From the NCBI GenBank assembly GCA_034421575.1, contig DAOUKG010000049.1:38250-102249 (forward strand): a DNA stretch of 64,000 nt. The letters run 5' to 3'. Origin of the DNA: VXLM01 sp034421575. Lineage in GTDB: Bacteria > Chloroflexota > Dehalococcoidia > Lucifugimonadales > VXLM01. Below, piece after piece: positions 32,438 through 40,104 of the stretch (the first letter of the stretch is position 1; the number at the start of each line of letters is the position of its first letter). Position numbers and translations under genes: made by a program. The notes beneath the pieces are model-generated. The model did no database searches. It saw only the letters and a program-made list of their open reading frames with translations, and was not told the DNA's origin.

Positions 32438-32635
32438 ATGCACCTATTGGAGACACGGGCACATTGGATTCGTCAAAGGTTGGAGCGGGACGGTTGGTAC
32501 CTGCGCCGCCACGGAGCCAGCCACGATATCTACGCACATCCACAAATATTGGGCATCGTGACGTTGCCGCGACATCGAACGGTCAAGCCTGGAGTAGCTC
32601 GGTCCATCGCAAAGAAAGCAGGCTGGGAGGAATGA
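32438..32635 (+). CDS. hicA: HicA-type mRNA interferase toxin
   Basis: A 65-residue HicA (YcfA fold) toxin, which cleaves mRNA. The dsRBD-like fold carries the conserved active His in the HGASHDIYAHP motif and the closing strand VKPGVARSIAKKAGW, both family hallmarks. The start ATG is at 32438; the length fits HicA proteins. It overlaps the HicB gene by one to four bases (ATGATGA), so the antitoxin is translated with the toxin. Confidence 0.85.
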   Translation: MHLLETRAHWIRQRLERDGWYLRRHGASHDIYAHPQILGIVTLPRHRTVKPGVARSIAKKAGWEE

Positions 32636-33024
32636 TGAGATATCCGGCGCTTATCGAAGGCGGAGGCCAGGATTACGGCGTGGTGTTCCCCGATCTTCCT
32701 GGAATCGTGGCAATGGGGGATACCTTGGATGAGGCCATTCGCAACGCGGAAGAAGCCCTCCAAGACTATGCTATCGAGGCATCGAGGGACGGTTTATCAC
32801 TTACGCCTCCCAGCGCGTTGGAAGACGTGAAAGTCCCACCGGGCTGCGCTTTGACATCCATTCTCCTCGTCCGCACCTCACCCGATCGTAGGAGCGTACG
32901 TCTCAATCTAACGCTGGACGCAGGCATAGCCGATACCATCGCCTCTGAAGCTCGGCGTCGCGGCATTACGCGCAAGAGCTATCTGGAGTGGATCGTGCGC
33001 CGCACAGCCCAGATGGGCGGGTGA
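32635..33024 (+). CDS. hicB: HicB-type antitoxin with DNA-binding tail
   Basis: A 129-residue HicB antitoxin: an N-terminal degenerate RNase H fold (YPALIEGGGQDYGVVFPDLP, GDTLDEAIRNAEEALQDY), then a C-terminal ribbon-helix-helix-like part (SVRLNLTLDAGIADTIASEA). The two adjacent ATG codons at 32632 and 32635 both fit; GGGAGG favours the second. HicB neutralises HicA and autoregulates the operon. Confidence 0.87.
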   Translation: MRYPALIEGGGQDYGVVFPDLPGIVAMGDTLDEAIRNAEEALQDYAIEASRDGLSLTPPSALEDVKVPPGCALTSILLVRTSPDRRSVRLNLTLDAGIADTIASEARRRGITRKSYLEWIVRRTAQMGG

Positions 33025-33113
33025 ATGGTCTGTAAATGGGCAGTCCGTTCAGACCGTGGAAACTGATCCAGCGCAGTATTCACCTCTCTTATGAAACGGA
33101 CCTTCCCAATAAA

Positions 33114-33613
33114 ATGACTGTTGTCCGAAATGTTCCACTCCTCTACGCAGGTCTTGCCGTAGCACTGGCAGTTGGGCCGGTGTTGTGGTCCGGCGTTCGA
33201 TTTCTCCAAAAAAGGGAGGGTGGAGGAAGCATTATTGCAAACGACGGATGGGGCGACCTTCCCTTCTTGCTCGTCCCTGCATTCCTAGCGTTGCTGGGGT
33301 TCGTCGCCCTCTTTAAGTGGGAATCACAGGACTGGCGTGGGGCGCTTGGACGGTGGCAATAGTGTTGCTTTTCGGTACCCTCGTCGGTATGGGCGCAGGC
33401 CCGTACTTCTGGCCTGCCGCCGCCGCATTCTTTCTCGCGACTTGCGTCCAACAGGGTTCATGGTGGGCAATAGGGTGCGCATGGCTGATTTCTCTGTTGC
33501 TTACGCTCTTCGCTTATAGCATGGCAGGCGCCAGTTCGTACTTCTGGCCTCCGGTGGCGGTACTGGTTCTAGCAACGGGTACGGTGGGGATATCTCTTGC
33601 CAAGAGGCGATAG
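33114..33613 (+). pseudogene. Membrane protein split by a probable frameshift
   Basis: Two overlapping frames cover this interval. The first, from ATG 33114 to 33362, encodes two membrane segments (YAGLAVALAVGPVLW and LPFLLVPAFLALLGFVALF). The second, in another frame to 33613, supplies three or four more (WTVAIVLLFGTLVGMGAG, YFWPAAAAFFLATC, WLISLLLTLFAYSM, WPPVAVLVLATGTVG). Its only possible start, GTG 33317, lacks a ribosome site. The simplest reading is one six-span protein broken by a single-base indel near 33315-33330. Two separate small genes remain possible. Confidence 0.5.
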
Positions 33614-33704
33614 GACTTCGCTACATCGCCAAATGGCTATGACCATGCAGTAAGGCTCTGCCGGGTTTGGTATCATCACTCGACACGTTTCCGAAGGAGC
33701 GCCT

Positions 33705-34907
33705 ATGCCGTCCGTCCGAGACCCCATCCGCCCACCTTCCCTCACACCCGCTGAGGCCCGCGAGCTACACTACGAGGCCCTCGTCATCGACGCGCAGCAG
33801 CCGCCCGCCACGTCCGGCTTTCTCTTTAATGACAACATGCGCGCGGCCCTCGCCGCCCTTCATGAGCGGGGCGTCGACCGGGGGATAGCAGGCAACCGCA
33901 TGGCCCGCATGGCCGCCCGCGAGGTGCAGACCAATCCCGAGGCCGTCAAGGACTACGTCGGTCTGTGGAAGACGTCCGGCGTGACGATCGGAGCGGGCAC
34001 CTACATCGCGGGAAGCCGCATAGAAGTCGCCTTTGAGTCTGCCGTCAAGCGCATCGCCGAGGCTCGTTCGATGATCGACGTGCTCGGCGGCGAGGTTGCC
34101 CTCATCCTGAACGCGGACGATATCGAAAGGGTCTACCGCGATGGCAAGCACGGGGTAATCATCGACTTCCAGGATACTGTGCCATTCGGCACCGACATTG
34201 ATCGAATCGACCTCTTCTACAATCTCGGCCTGCGCCAAGTCCAGCTTACCTACAACCTCCGCAACCTCGTCGGCGACGGCTGCACGGAGCACAACCCCAG
34301 CGGCATCACGTACTACGGGCGCACCGTCGTGGAGCGTCTCAACGAGCTGAACATGATCGTCGACGTGAGCCACTGCAGCGAGGCCGTAGGCTGGGACGCC
34401 ATCGAGCTCTCCACCGCGCCCGTGATCGTCAGCCACTCCAACGCGAAGGCCGTCACCTATCACGACCGCGCCAAGAGCGACGAGCTAGCGAAGGCCATCG
34501 CCGACCAGAACGGCTTCTTCGGCGTCACCATCGTCCCGGGCTTCGTGCAGGACGAGTCGACCGCCGCCACACTCGACCACTTCGTCGACCACGTCGTCCA
34601 TCTCGTCAATGTCATGGGCCTCGACCACGTCGGCATCGGCAACGACAAATGCGGACCGGGCGGACAGACGGGTTCCCTGATCGAATACCCCGACGACATG
34701 CCCGATCTCCCGCACGGAGCGTTCGACTGGAGCGGCTTCCGCCGGGAGCACCGCGTCCACGACGACTACCACAACGTTGACTACCAGACCTTCGCCGACT
34801 GGCCCCTCCTCACCATGGCGCTCGCCAAGCGCGGATTCAACGAGGACGAACTCCGCAAGCTCCTCGGTCTGAACTACCTGCGCGTGTTCAGGGATATCGT
34901 GGGGTAG
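33705..34907 (+). CDS. M19-like membrane dipeptidase homologue with altered metal site
   Basis: A 400-residue protein of the renal-dipeptidase (M19) fold. TIM-barrel landmarks fit: IDFQDTVPFGTD with the bridging acidic residue, LTYNLRNLVGDGCTEHNPSG, the VDVSHCSE His motif and PVIVSHSNAKAV. Yet the first-strand zinc ligands HxD (normally in a VIDGHNDLP motif) read VIDAQQPPA here, and the family GSDFDG motif reads GIGNDKCGPGG. Zinc binding at one site is therefore probably lost or remodelled. GGAG precedes the ATG. It may be a dipeptidase of altered metal use or an enzyme with a new substrate. Confidence 0.88.
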   Translation: MPSVRDPIRPPSLTPAEARELHYEALVIDAQQPPATSGFLFNDNMRAALAALHERGVDRGIAGNRMARMAAREVQTNPEAVKDYVGLWKTSGVTIGAGTYIAGSRIEVAFESAVKRIAEARSMIDVLGGEVALILNADDIERVYRDGKHGVIIDFQDTVPFGTDIDRIDLFYNLGLRQVQLTYNLRNLVGDGCTEHNPSGITYYGRTVVERLNELNMIVDVSHCSEAVGWDAIELSTAPVIVSHSNAKAVTYHDRAKSDELAKAIADQNGFFGVTIVPGFVQDESTAATLDHFVDHVVHLVNVMGLDHVGIGNDKCGPGGQTGSLIEYPDDMPDLPHGAFDWSGFRREHRVHDDYHNVDYQTFADWPLLTMALAKRGFNEDELRKLLGLNYLRVFRDIVG

Positions 34908-34949
34908 AATGAGTATGGGACCCACACAAGGCGAATGTGGAGGCGCGAT

Positions 34950-35123
34950 TTGACTACATACGTACTTACAGCGGAGATGGAACAGGACGAGGATGGCCGT
35001 TGGAGCGCATGGATCGACTCGCTGCCGGGTTGCGCCGCTTGGGGCCACACCCGCCAAGAAGCCCTTCTCACACTGCAGGACGCCGCCGATGCGTACATCG
35101 AAGATATGGAAGATGCGGGTTAG
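34950..35123 (+). CDS. Orphan HicB-like protein with TTG start
   Basis: A 57-residue HicB-type domain: TTYVLTAEMEQDEDGRWSAW and LPGCAAWGHTRQEALLTLQD are the family strand and helix signatures. The start is TTG 34950, with GGAGG 6 nt upstream; the ATG five codons before has none. No HicA gene follows; the downstream DNA is repeat. It may be a single-gene antitoxin remnant or act in trans with a neighbouring toxin. Confidence 0.72.
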   Translation: MTTYVLTAEMEQDEDGRWSAWIDSLPGCAAWGHTRQEALLTLQDAADAYIEDMEDAG

Positions 35124-35259
35124 AGGGTTTTTCTAAAGGTGCTGTCGAGCAACATCATTGCGTTCGCCCTGAGTCTGTCGAAGGGTGGTTCATGGTTCGA
35201 CAAGCTCACCACGAACGGTTTTCACGGCCCCGGGAAACACCCTCTTAGACACTCGTGAT

Positions 35260-35730
35260 TCAGTCCGCGCCGGCCGTGACAGGTTCGCGTTCTCCCAATC
35301 GGTTTTCGAGCGCGATGATCCGCGTCCGATGCTCCTCGACGGACTCGTTCAGCGCGTCGAGCGCAGCCCTAGCTGTGGAGGCTTCGACAAGCAGCCTGAC
35401 GAGGTGAGAATTCAAGCTGACTCCTTCCCTCGCGGCGTCCCGCGAGAGACGGTAGTGAACCGACTGGGGCAGTCGGAGCAGAACGCGCCCGCTGAAACCT
35501 CGCGCTTCAACCGGTTCGGGCACGGCGTAGCCGTTTGCCAGATGGTCTTCGATCCAAAGCCGCTTGGCCTCGTTCAAGTTTTCAATGGCCTCTTCGGGAG
35601 TGTCGCCATGGGAAACGCAGCCTGGAAGATCGATGATCTCGGCTGCCCAATAACCCCCGTCATCCGATTCATGCGTCAACTCCACGGGGTAGTCCAGTCC
35701 CAGATAGTATTCCAAAGACTTGCCAGACAC
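35260..35730 (-). CDS. hicB: HicB-type antitoxin with RHH domain
   Basis: A 156-residue antitoxin: N-terminal HicB fold (YPVELTHESDDGGYWAAEI, LPGCVSHGDTPEEAIENLNE) joined to a C-terminal ribbon-helix-helix domain (GFSGRVLLRLPQSVHYRLS, GVSLNSHLVRLL), followed by a coiled-coil-like tail of about 35 residues (ALDALNESVEEHRTRIIALE). It is 38 bp downstream of the matching HicA gene on the same strand. Confidence 0.87.
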   Translation of the reverse strand: MSGKSLEYYLGLDYPVELTHESDDGGYWAAEIIDLPGCVSHGDTPEEAIENLNEAKRLWIEDHLANGYAVPEPVEARGFSGRVLLRLPQSVHYRLSRDAAREGVSLNSHLVRLLVEASTARAALDALNESVEEHRTRIIALENRLGEREPVTAGAD

Positions 35731-35768
35731 CTACCTCCCCCTTTCAGCGAACGACACATAGTTGCGGA

Positions 35769-36008
35769 TCATTTCAACGACTCTACTTCTTCGATCTTCC
35801 GTATGGCGGTACGCACGTATACCGGACGCACTTCATCACTTTCCACGACAGTGAGCTTTATAGGAGACCCCGGATACCCAAAGACGCGATGGCTTCCCCT
35901 CGACCTCGACAAAACGAAACCGTAACTCTCCAACAGGCTGCGCAGTTCCCGATATGAGACGTTCCGTTGACTGTTCTTGAGCCTTGCAAGGAGTTTACTG
36001 TTTGGCAC
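35769..36008 (-). CDS. hicA: HicA-type mRNA interferase toxin
   Basis: A 79-residue HicA toxin. SYRELRSLLESYGFVLSRSR leads into the active-site SRGSHRVFGYPGS motif (His in GSH), and VRPVYVRTAIRKIEEVESL closes the fold. Transcribed upstream of its HicB partner. A GTAAGTGTTCAG-family MITE sits immediately upstream (36076-36220), within 70 bp of the start, and could carry its promoter. Confidence 0.85.
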   Translation of the reverse strand: MPNSKLLARLKNSQRNVSYRELRSLLESYGFVLSRSRGSHRVFGYPGSPIKLTVVESDEVRPVYVRTAIRKIEEVESLK

Positions 36009-36075
36009 GCAGGGCCTGCGATTTTATTAGCATTTTGCCGGAATGATATCACATACGATAGCATCCGTGAACCGG

Positions 36076-36220
36076 GTAAGTGTTCAGAGTTGGTGAGGGG
36101 AACAACCCTCGCCCTCACCCTAGCCCTCTCCCACGACGGGAGAGGGGATTGGATACCCGCTTTCGCGGGTATGACGGTGGCTGTGTGCGTTGTGCACTTT
36201 CACGAAGTCTGAACAGTTAC
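36076..36220. mobile_element. MITE-like element, GTAAGTGTTCAG family
   Basis: A 145-bp copy between GTAAGTGTTCAG and CTGAACAGTTAC. Its interior holds the CTCTCCCACGACGGGAGAG palindrome, a GGATACCCGCTTTCGCGGGT hairpin and the conserved right arm GGTGGCTGTGTGCGTTG. It separates hicA and the divergent PhyH gene. Confidence 0.7.
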
Positions 36221-36279
36221 AAATCGGGTTGGAGAGAGAGAACGTTGACCGCCCACCCTCCCGGTGATAGTGTTCGGCC

Positions 36280-37164
36280 ATGGACGCAGAGGAGATGACC
36301 ACCAACGCCGCCGACTCCTTCCAGCGTCCGTTCCCGGCCCTAACGCCTGCCCAACGCTACCACTTCGACGTCTTCGGGTACGTCGTTGTCGAGAACACGC
36401 TGACCGCGGAGGAGACTGCAGCGGTGCTCAACGCCCTCCAGAGCCTCAAGCGCGAGTTCGAGGCCACAGGCGACCCGACCGGCACGATCATCCGAAACTG
36501 CCGCGTGTCCGGCTACTCGCCAACCAACATGCACTTCGCCCACGTGCTCGAGACCGATCCGGCCATTCTTGACTACATCACCAACCCCTGCCTCGTCGGC
36601 ATGGCAGAAGAGGTCGTCGGCGGAGTGGTGCGCCTCTCCGAGTCCGAGGCCATCATCAACCGCCGCGATCCCGACTCCTACTCCGATCCCGAACCGAAAT
36701 TCGGCTTCCACTTCGGCACCCGGCCTCCACACGGTACCTACACTGGCAACGGGCTTTTTCACAGCAACATCGTCAAGACGCTCACCAACCTCACCGAGCT
36801 CGGCCCGGACGACGGCGGAACGGTCGTCATCGCCGGCAGCCACAAGATCGCCCTCCAAATGGAGGACATCGTCGCCTGCGCCTACGAGGACCGCTCCCTC
36901 ATCCACCAGGTGGTCGCGCCCGCCGGTTCCAGCGTCCTCTTCGCCGAGTCGCTCATCCACGCAACCGGCCAGATCCGCAGCGACCGCGAGCGCACCATCA
37001 TCATCACCGGCTACACCCCGCCGATGTTCAAGGCCGACACCAGCCAGGAGCCCAGCCCCGAGTTCCTTTCTGACCTGCCGGAGCACATCAGGGACTACCT
37101 CATCGGCAGACAGCAATGGTCGTGGACGCCGCGATTTCGGTCCCTGCGTGAGGGGCGGGGGTAG
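36280..37164 (+). CDS. Phytanoyl-CoA dioxygenase family protein
   Basis: A 294-residue PhyH-family (2-oxoglutarate/Fe(II) type) protein. The N-terminal YHFDVFGYVVVENTLTAEE motif, the VIAGSHK motif and the distal SLIHATGQIRSDRERTIII segment with the second His and the 2-oxoglutarate-binding Arg are clear. The usual proximal HxD iron motif reads FHSNIVK, so the Asp ligand is replaced by Asn, or the true ligand is in the preceding FHFGTRPPHG. Catalysis may thus be altered. PhyH genes are a hallmark of SAR202-like genomes. Start chosen at 36280; ATG 36295 is possible. Confidence 0.87.
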   Translation: MDAEEMTTNAADSFQRPFPALTPAQRYHFDVFGYVVVENTLTAEETAAVLNALQSLKREFEATGDPTGTIIRNCRVSGYSPTNMHFAHVLETDPAILDYITNPCLVGMAEEVVGGVVRLSESEAIINRRDPDSYSDPEPKFGFHFGTRPPHGTYTGNGLFHSNIVKTLTNLTELGPDDGGTVVIAGSHKIALQMEDIVACAYEDRSLIHQVVAPAGSSVLFAESLIHATGQIRSDRERTIIITGYTPPMFKADTSQEPSPEFLSDLPEHIRDYLIGRQQWSWTPRFRSLREGRG

Positions 37165-37289
37165 GGGGATTCGCCAACGTTAACGAAGAAGACGCCTAAT
37201 CATTCAGAGTGTGCAAAGAGGCCAACCTAGCTCCCAGACTGCTCCCGTCATTGAATTCCAAACTCCTTCGAGCGTGGTAGACTGTAGAT

Positions 37290-37601
37290 ATGAGTATTTC
37301 GCTATCTCCAGAAGTTCAGCGTCGTATTGAACGAACATTGAGTGATGGCCGGTACAGTTCGGCAAACGAACTCATGCTCGACGCACTCGATGCGTTGGAA
37401 GGTGCTCACGAGGAGTCGTCGGAGCAGACGGGTCGGTTCGACGCGGAGATTGGCGAGGCCTTGCGAGAGATTGAGCGCGGCGAATACACGGACTACTCCC
37501 AAGAAGAGCTTTCGCGCGTCTTCAAACGTGCTCGGTCCCAAGGCTTAGAACTTCTGGCTGAGACTCATCCGCACAGAATTGCCAGTCAAGACCTCACATA
37601 A
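37290..37601 (+). CDS. ParD-like antitoxin (orphan)
   Basis: A 103-residue ParD/CopG-type protein. The N-terminal ISLSPEVQRRIERTLSDGRY and SSANELMLDALDALE segments form the ribbon-helix-helix expected for ParD, followed by an acidic charged tail (TGRFDAEIGEALREIERGEY) and an extra Lys/Arg-bearing end. No ParE-like toxin follows: the next gene is on the other strand. Either the toxin has been lost or this is a free-standing regulator. Confidence 0.72.
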   Translation: MSISLSPEVQRRIERTLSDGRYSSANELMLDALDALEGAHEESSEQTGRFDAEIGEALREIERGEYTDYSQEELSRVFKRARSQGLELLAETHPHRIASQDLT

Positions 37602-37623
37602 CCTGTTGCGAGAACCGCTCCCC

Positions 37624-38817
37624 CTACCCCTCCGCCTGTGACAGCGCATATCCACGCGACTCCGTCACTGACCGCGTCTGGTCGGCGAGCCCCTCGAACC
37701 GGTCTCCTATGCGGAACCAGTCGCCGAGCGGGTTCGGTATGTCCTCCACGACATCGGCGATGACCGCACCGAGCGACCCGCCGAACTTGAACCCGTGACC
37801 GCTTCCGCCCGTGGCTACGATGACCCGCTCCGTGCCTGGGGCGCGGTCGATGATGAAATGGTCGTCGGGCGTGGCGCAGTACAGGCAGGCGCGAACGTCC
37901 ACCACGCGGCCTCGTCCCCAATCGGGAATGCGACGCCGCAGGTACTCCAAGGCCTTGTCCCGAAACTCCTGTGATCCCGCACGGTCGATGTCCGGGTCGA
38001 CGATCTCGCCAATCCCCTCGATGGCCACCTTCACGAACCCCTCACGGAGCAGGGGGAAGCCGTACCAACCATTCACGTCGGGATCGTCCGACCACACCGG
38101 GAACCGTCCGCGCACGAACTTTTCCGGCTTCTCGACCTCGATGAACATCATCTCGCGGAGGGTCACCAGCAGATTCCTGCCGACCTCCGGCACGAGCCGT
38201 CCGCTCCACACTCCGCCCGCCACGACCACCCGGTCGAACTCATGCGTCTCTCCGTCCGCCACCTGAATCGTGGCCCCACTCGCTGACTCGTCGACGGCCC
38301 TCACGGGCGACTCCTCCAGTACGACAACGCCGTCCTCGCGGGCAATTCCCGCCATCATGGCCACCGCCCGCTCGCTCTCGATGTACCCCGCCCAGTCGTC
38401 CAGTACGCACACCTCGTCGTCGTCGATGACGAACTGCGGGAAGCGCTTGCGCCCCTCTTCGGCCGTCATGATGGTGAGGTCGGCCCCTCGGCTCTGGAGA
38501 TAACGCCAGTTCTCGTACATGCCGCTGCCCGGCTCGAAGCCGCGCATGATCTTCATGCCGCCCGTCTTGTGGTATACCGACTCGCCCGTTCGCCGCTCCC
38601 ATGCCCGCCACTGCGCCGCCGCTCGCTCAACGAGCTCCACGTACGGCCCGCCGTCTCCATACCACGTTCGCCGTATGCCCTTCGCCACGTCAGTAGATGT
38701 CGCGTTCTCGTAGGGCACCTTCCCCTGATCGAAGACCGTCACGTCATGTCCGCGCTCGCGCAGATCGATCGCCGCCGCAAGCCCGAACACCCCTCCGCCG
38801 ATGATTCCAACGTTCAT
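37624..38817 (-). CDS. FAD-dependent amine/amino-acid oxidase (DAO family)
   Basis: A 397-residue FAD-dependent oxidoreductase of the DAO/sarcosine-oxidase type. The N-terminal NVGIIGGGVFGLAAAIDLRE binds FAD (GxGxxG), followed by a Glu/Asp-ending strand (VTVFDQG). Late motifs include VDVRACLYCATPDDHFIIDR, where a Cys in the CxYxxTPD motif of monomeric sarcosine oxidase is the covalent FAD site, and ATGGSGHGFKFGGSLG. It probably oxidises a methylated or secondary amine. AGGTGATC precedes the ATG. Confidence 0.92.
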   Translation of the reverse strand: MNVGIIGGGVFGLAAAIDLRERGHDVTVFDQGKVPYENATSTDVAKGIRRTWYGDGGPYVELVERAAAQWRAWERRTGESVYHKTGGMKIMRGFEPGSGMYENWRYLQSRGADLTIMTAEEGRKRFPQFVIDDDEVCVLDDWAGYIESERAVAMMAGIAREDGVVVLEESPVRAVDESASGATIQVADGETHEFDRVVVAGGVWSGRLVPEVGRNLLVTLREMMFIEVEKPEKFVRGRFPVWSDDPDVNGWYGFPLLREGFVKVAIEGIGEIVDPDIDRAGSQEFRDKALEYLRRRIPDWGRGRVVDVRACLYCATPDDHFIIDRAPGTERVIVATGGSGHGFKFGGSLGAVIADVVEDIPNPLGDWFRIGDRFEGLADQTRSVTESRGYALSQAEG

Positions 38818-38941
38818 AGCCGATCACCTGTAGCACACGTTGATCTGGCAGGCAGTGTACACCACCTATGAGGGGGGTTTCCGAAACGGTCCCGCGACAG
38901 CCATATAGGGCAGGACAAAAGGGTAGGGTTAACGGAGGCTC

Positions 38942-39799
38942 TTACGAAGCCACGTACCTGTCGACGAACCCCTGCGGGAATCCCGCCACCTTGTCGAGTA
39001 CGTACTCCGGCGCAACCTCACCGCGCTGTGCGGGCGGGTAGGCCGCCTCGAACATGAAGTACCCCTGGTAGTCGATGTCCTTGAAGGCGTCGAACACTCC
39101 CGCCCACGCGAGTTCGCCGTCCAGCGGTGAGAAGTGGTCGCGGTCGACCCAGTCGTGGAGGTGCAGGTGGAACAGCCGGTTGCCGCACTGCACCATCGTC
39201 TCGCGGGCGCGCTCGACTTTGATGAACGGGTTGACCTCGTCGTCGTCCCGCGTGTGTCCGACATCCACCACCATCCCGAACCGGTCCGACCCGACCTTGT
39301 CCACGAAGGCAGTGTAGTCCGCAAGGTCCTGCCCGTTCTCGATGGTCAGCTTGATCGACGTGCCTTCAAGCTGATCGAGCATCTCATGAATGCTCTTCTC
39401 CGACGGCTCCTCCGGCCGGAAGTGGCACACCATGACCCCGGCTCCCAGTTCTTCTGAGTTCTTCGCCGCCGCCACGCCTTCCTGCACGGCCTTCTTGCGG
39501 TTGTCCTCATCGTCGGAGTTGAACAGATAGCCGGGACAGTGCGTGGAAACTATCTTTATCCCCGCGCTCTCGCACTCCGCCCGGAGCCACGACGTGTACT
39601 TCGAGTCTGCGACGTCCAAGTGGCCAGGATTGCCGAGGCCGCATACCTCGATGTAGCGGATGCCCCGCTCGGCTATCATCCCGATATCCTGCGACTGCAG
39701 CAGCCGGTCGCGCTCGAACACGATGGTTGAGGTACCCAGCCGCTCCGCGATCTCGTCCGATGTCCAGCCGTACGCCGACATGCCGTTAGATTCAGTCAT
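38942..39799 (-). CDS. Sugar phosphate isomerase/epimerase (AP endonuclease 2 fold)
   Basis: A 285-residue xylose-isomerase-like TIM-barrel protein. Metal-site segments fit the family: LTIENGQDLADY (Glu), MVVDVGHTRDDDEVN (Asp and His), LFHLHLHDWVDRDHFSP (His-Asp) and GYFMFEAAYP (Glu). GAGGAG lies 7 nt before the ATG. Adjacent to an FAD oxidase and a DHDPS-type aldolase, all on the minus strand, which suggests a carbohydrate or amine degradation locus although gaps and repeats separate them. Confidence 0.9.
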   Translation of the reverse strand: MTESNGMSAYGWTSDEIAERLGTSTIVFERDRLLQSQDIGMIAERGIRYIEVCGLGNPGHLDVADSKYTSWLRAECESAGIKIVSTHCPGYLFNSDDEDNRKKAVQEGVAAAKNSEELGAGVMVCHFRPEEPSEKSIHEMLDQLEGTSIKLTIENGQDLADYTAFVDKVGSDRFGMVVDVGHTRDDDEVNPFIKVERARETMVQCGNRLFHLHLHDWVDRDHFSPLDGELAWAGVFDAFKDIDYQGYFMFEAAYPPAQRGEVAPEYVLDKVAGFPQGFVDRYVAS

Positions 39800-40104
39800 T
39801 GGAGCTCTCCTCGGAGACGGATTCGGCGGCCAGAAATGGCCACGCCGTCAGGTACCGTACTTCGGCTCAAAGGCGGTGTCAACAAGCAACGGAGACGTAG
39901 ACCCCGCACTACGCAGCGTTAGCCAAGCGTTATGCTCCGCGCATCCTTCGACAAGCTCAGAGTCTGTTCCGTACTGGATACGGGGCCGAACGGGGCCACG
40001 CAGGGGATTGTCAGTAACTGCCTTGAACACGACCTCTTTTCCCTCTGCGTTCTCAGCGGTGACCTGTCCTGAGCAGTTACTTGAAAGCCCGTCGAAGGGC
40101 TACC
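39800..40104. repeat. Repeat spacer
   Basis: Contains CCTTCGACAAGCTCAGAGTC, CCGTACTGGATACGGGG, a CAGTAACTGCC motif also seen at 10045 and 12607, and the fragment CTTGAAAGCCCGTCGAAGGGC. No gene supported. Confidence 0.55.
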
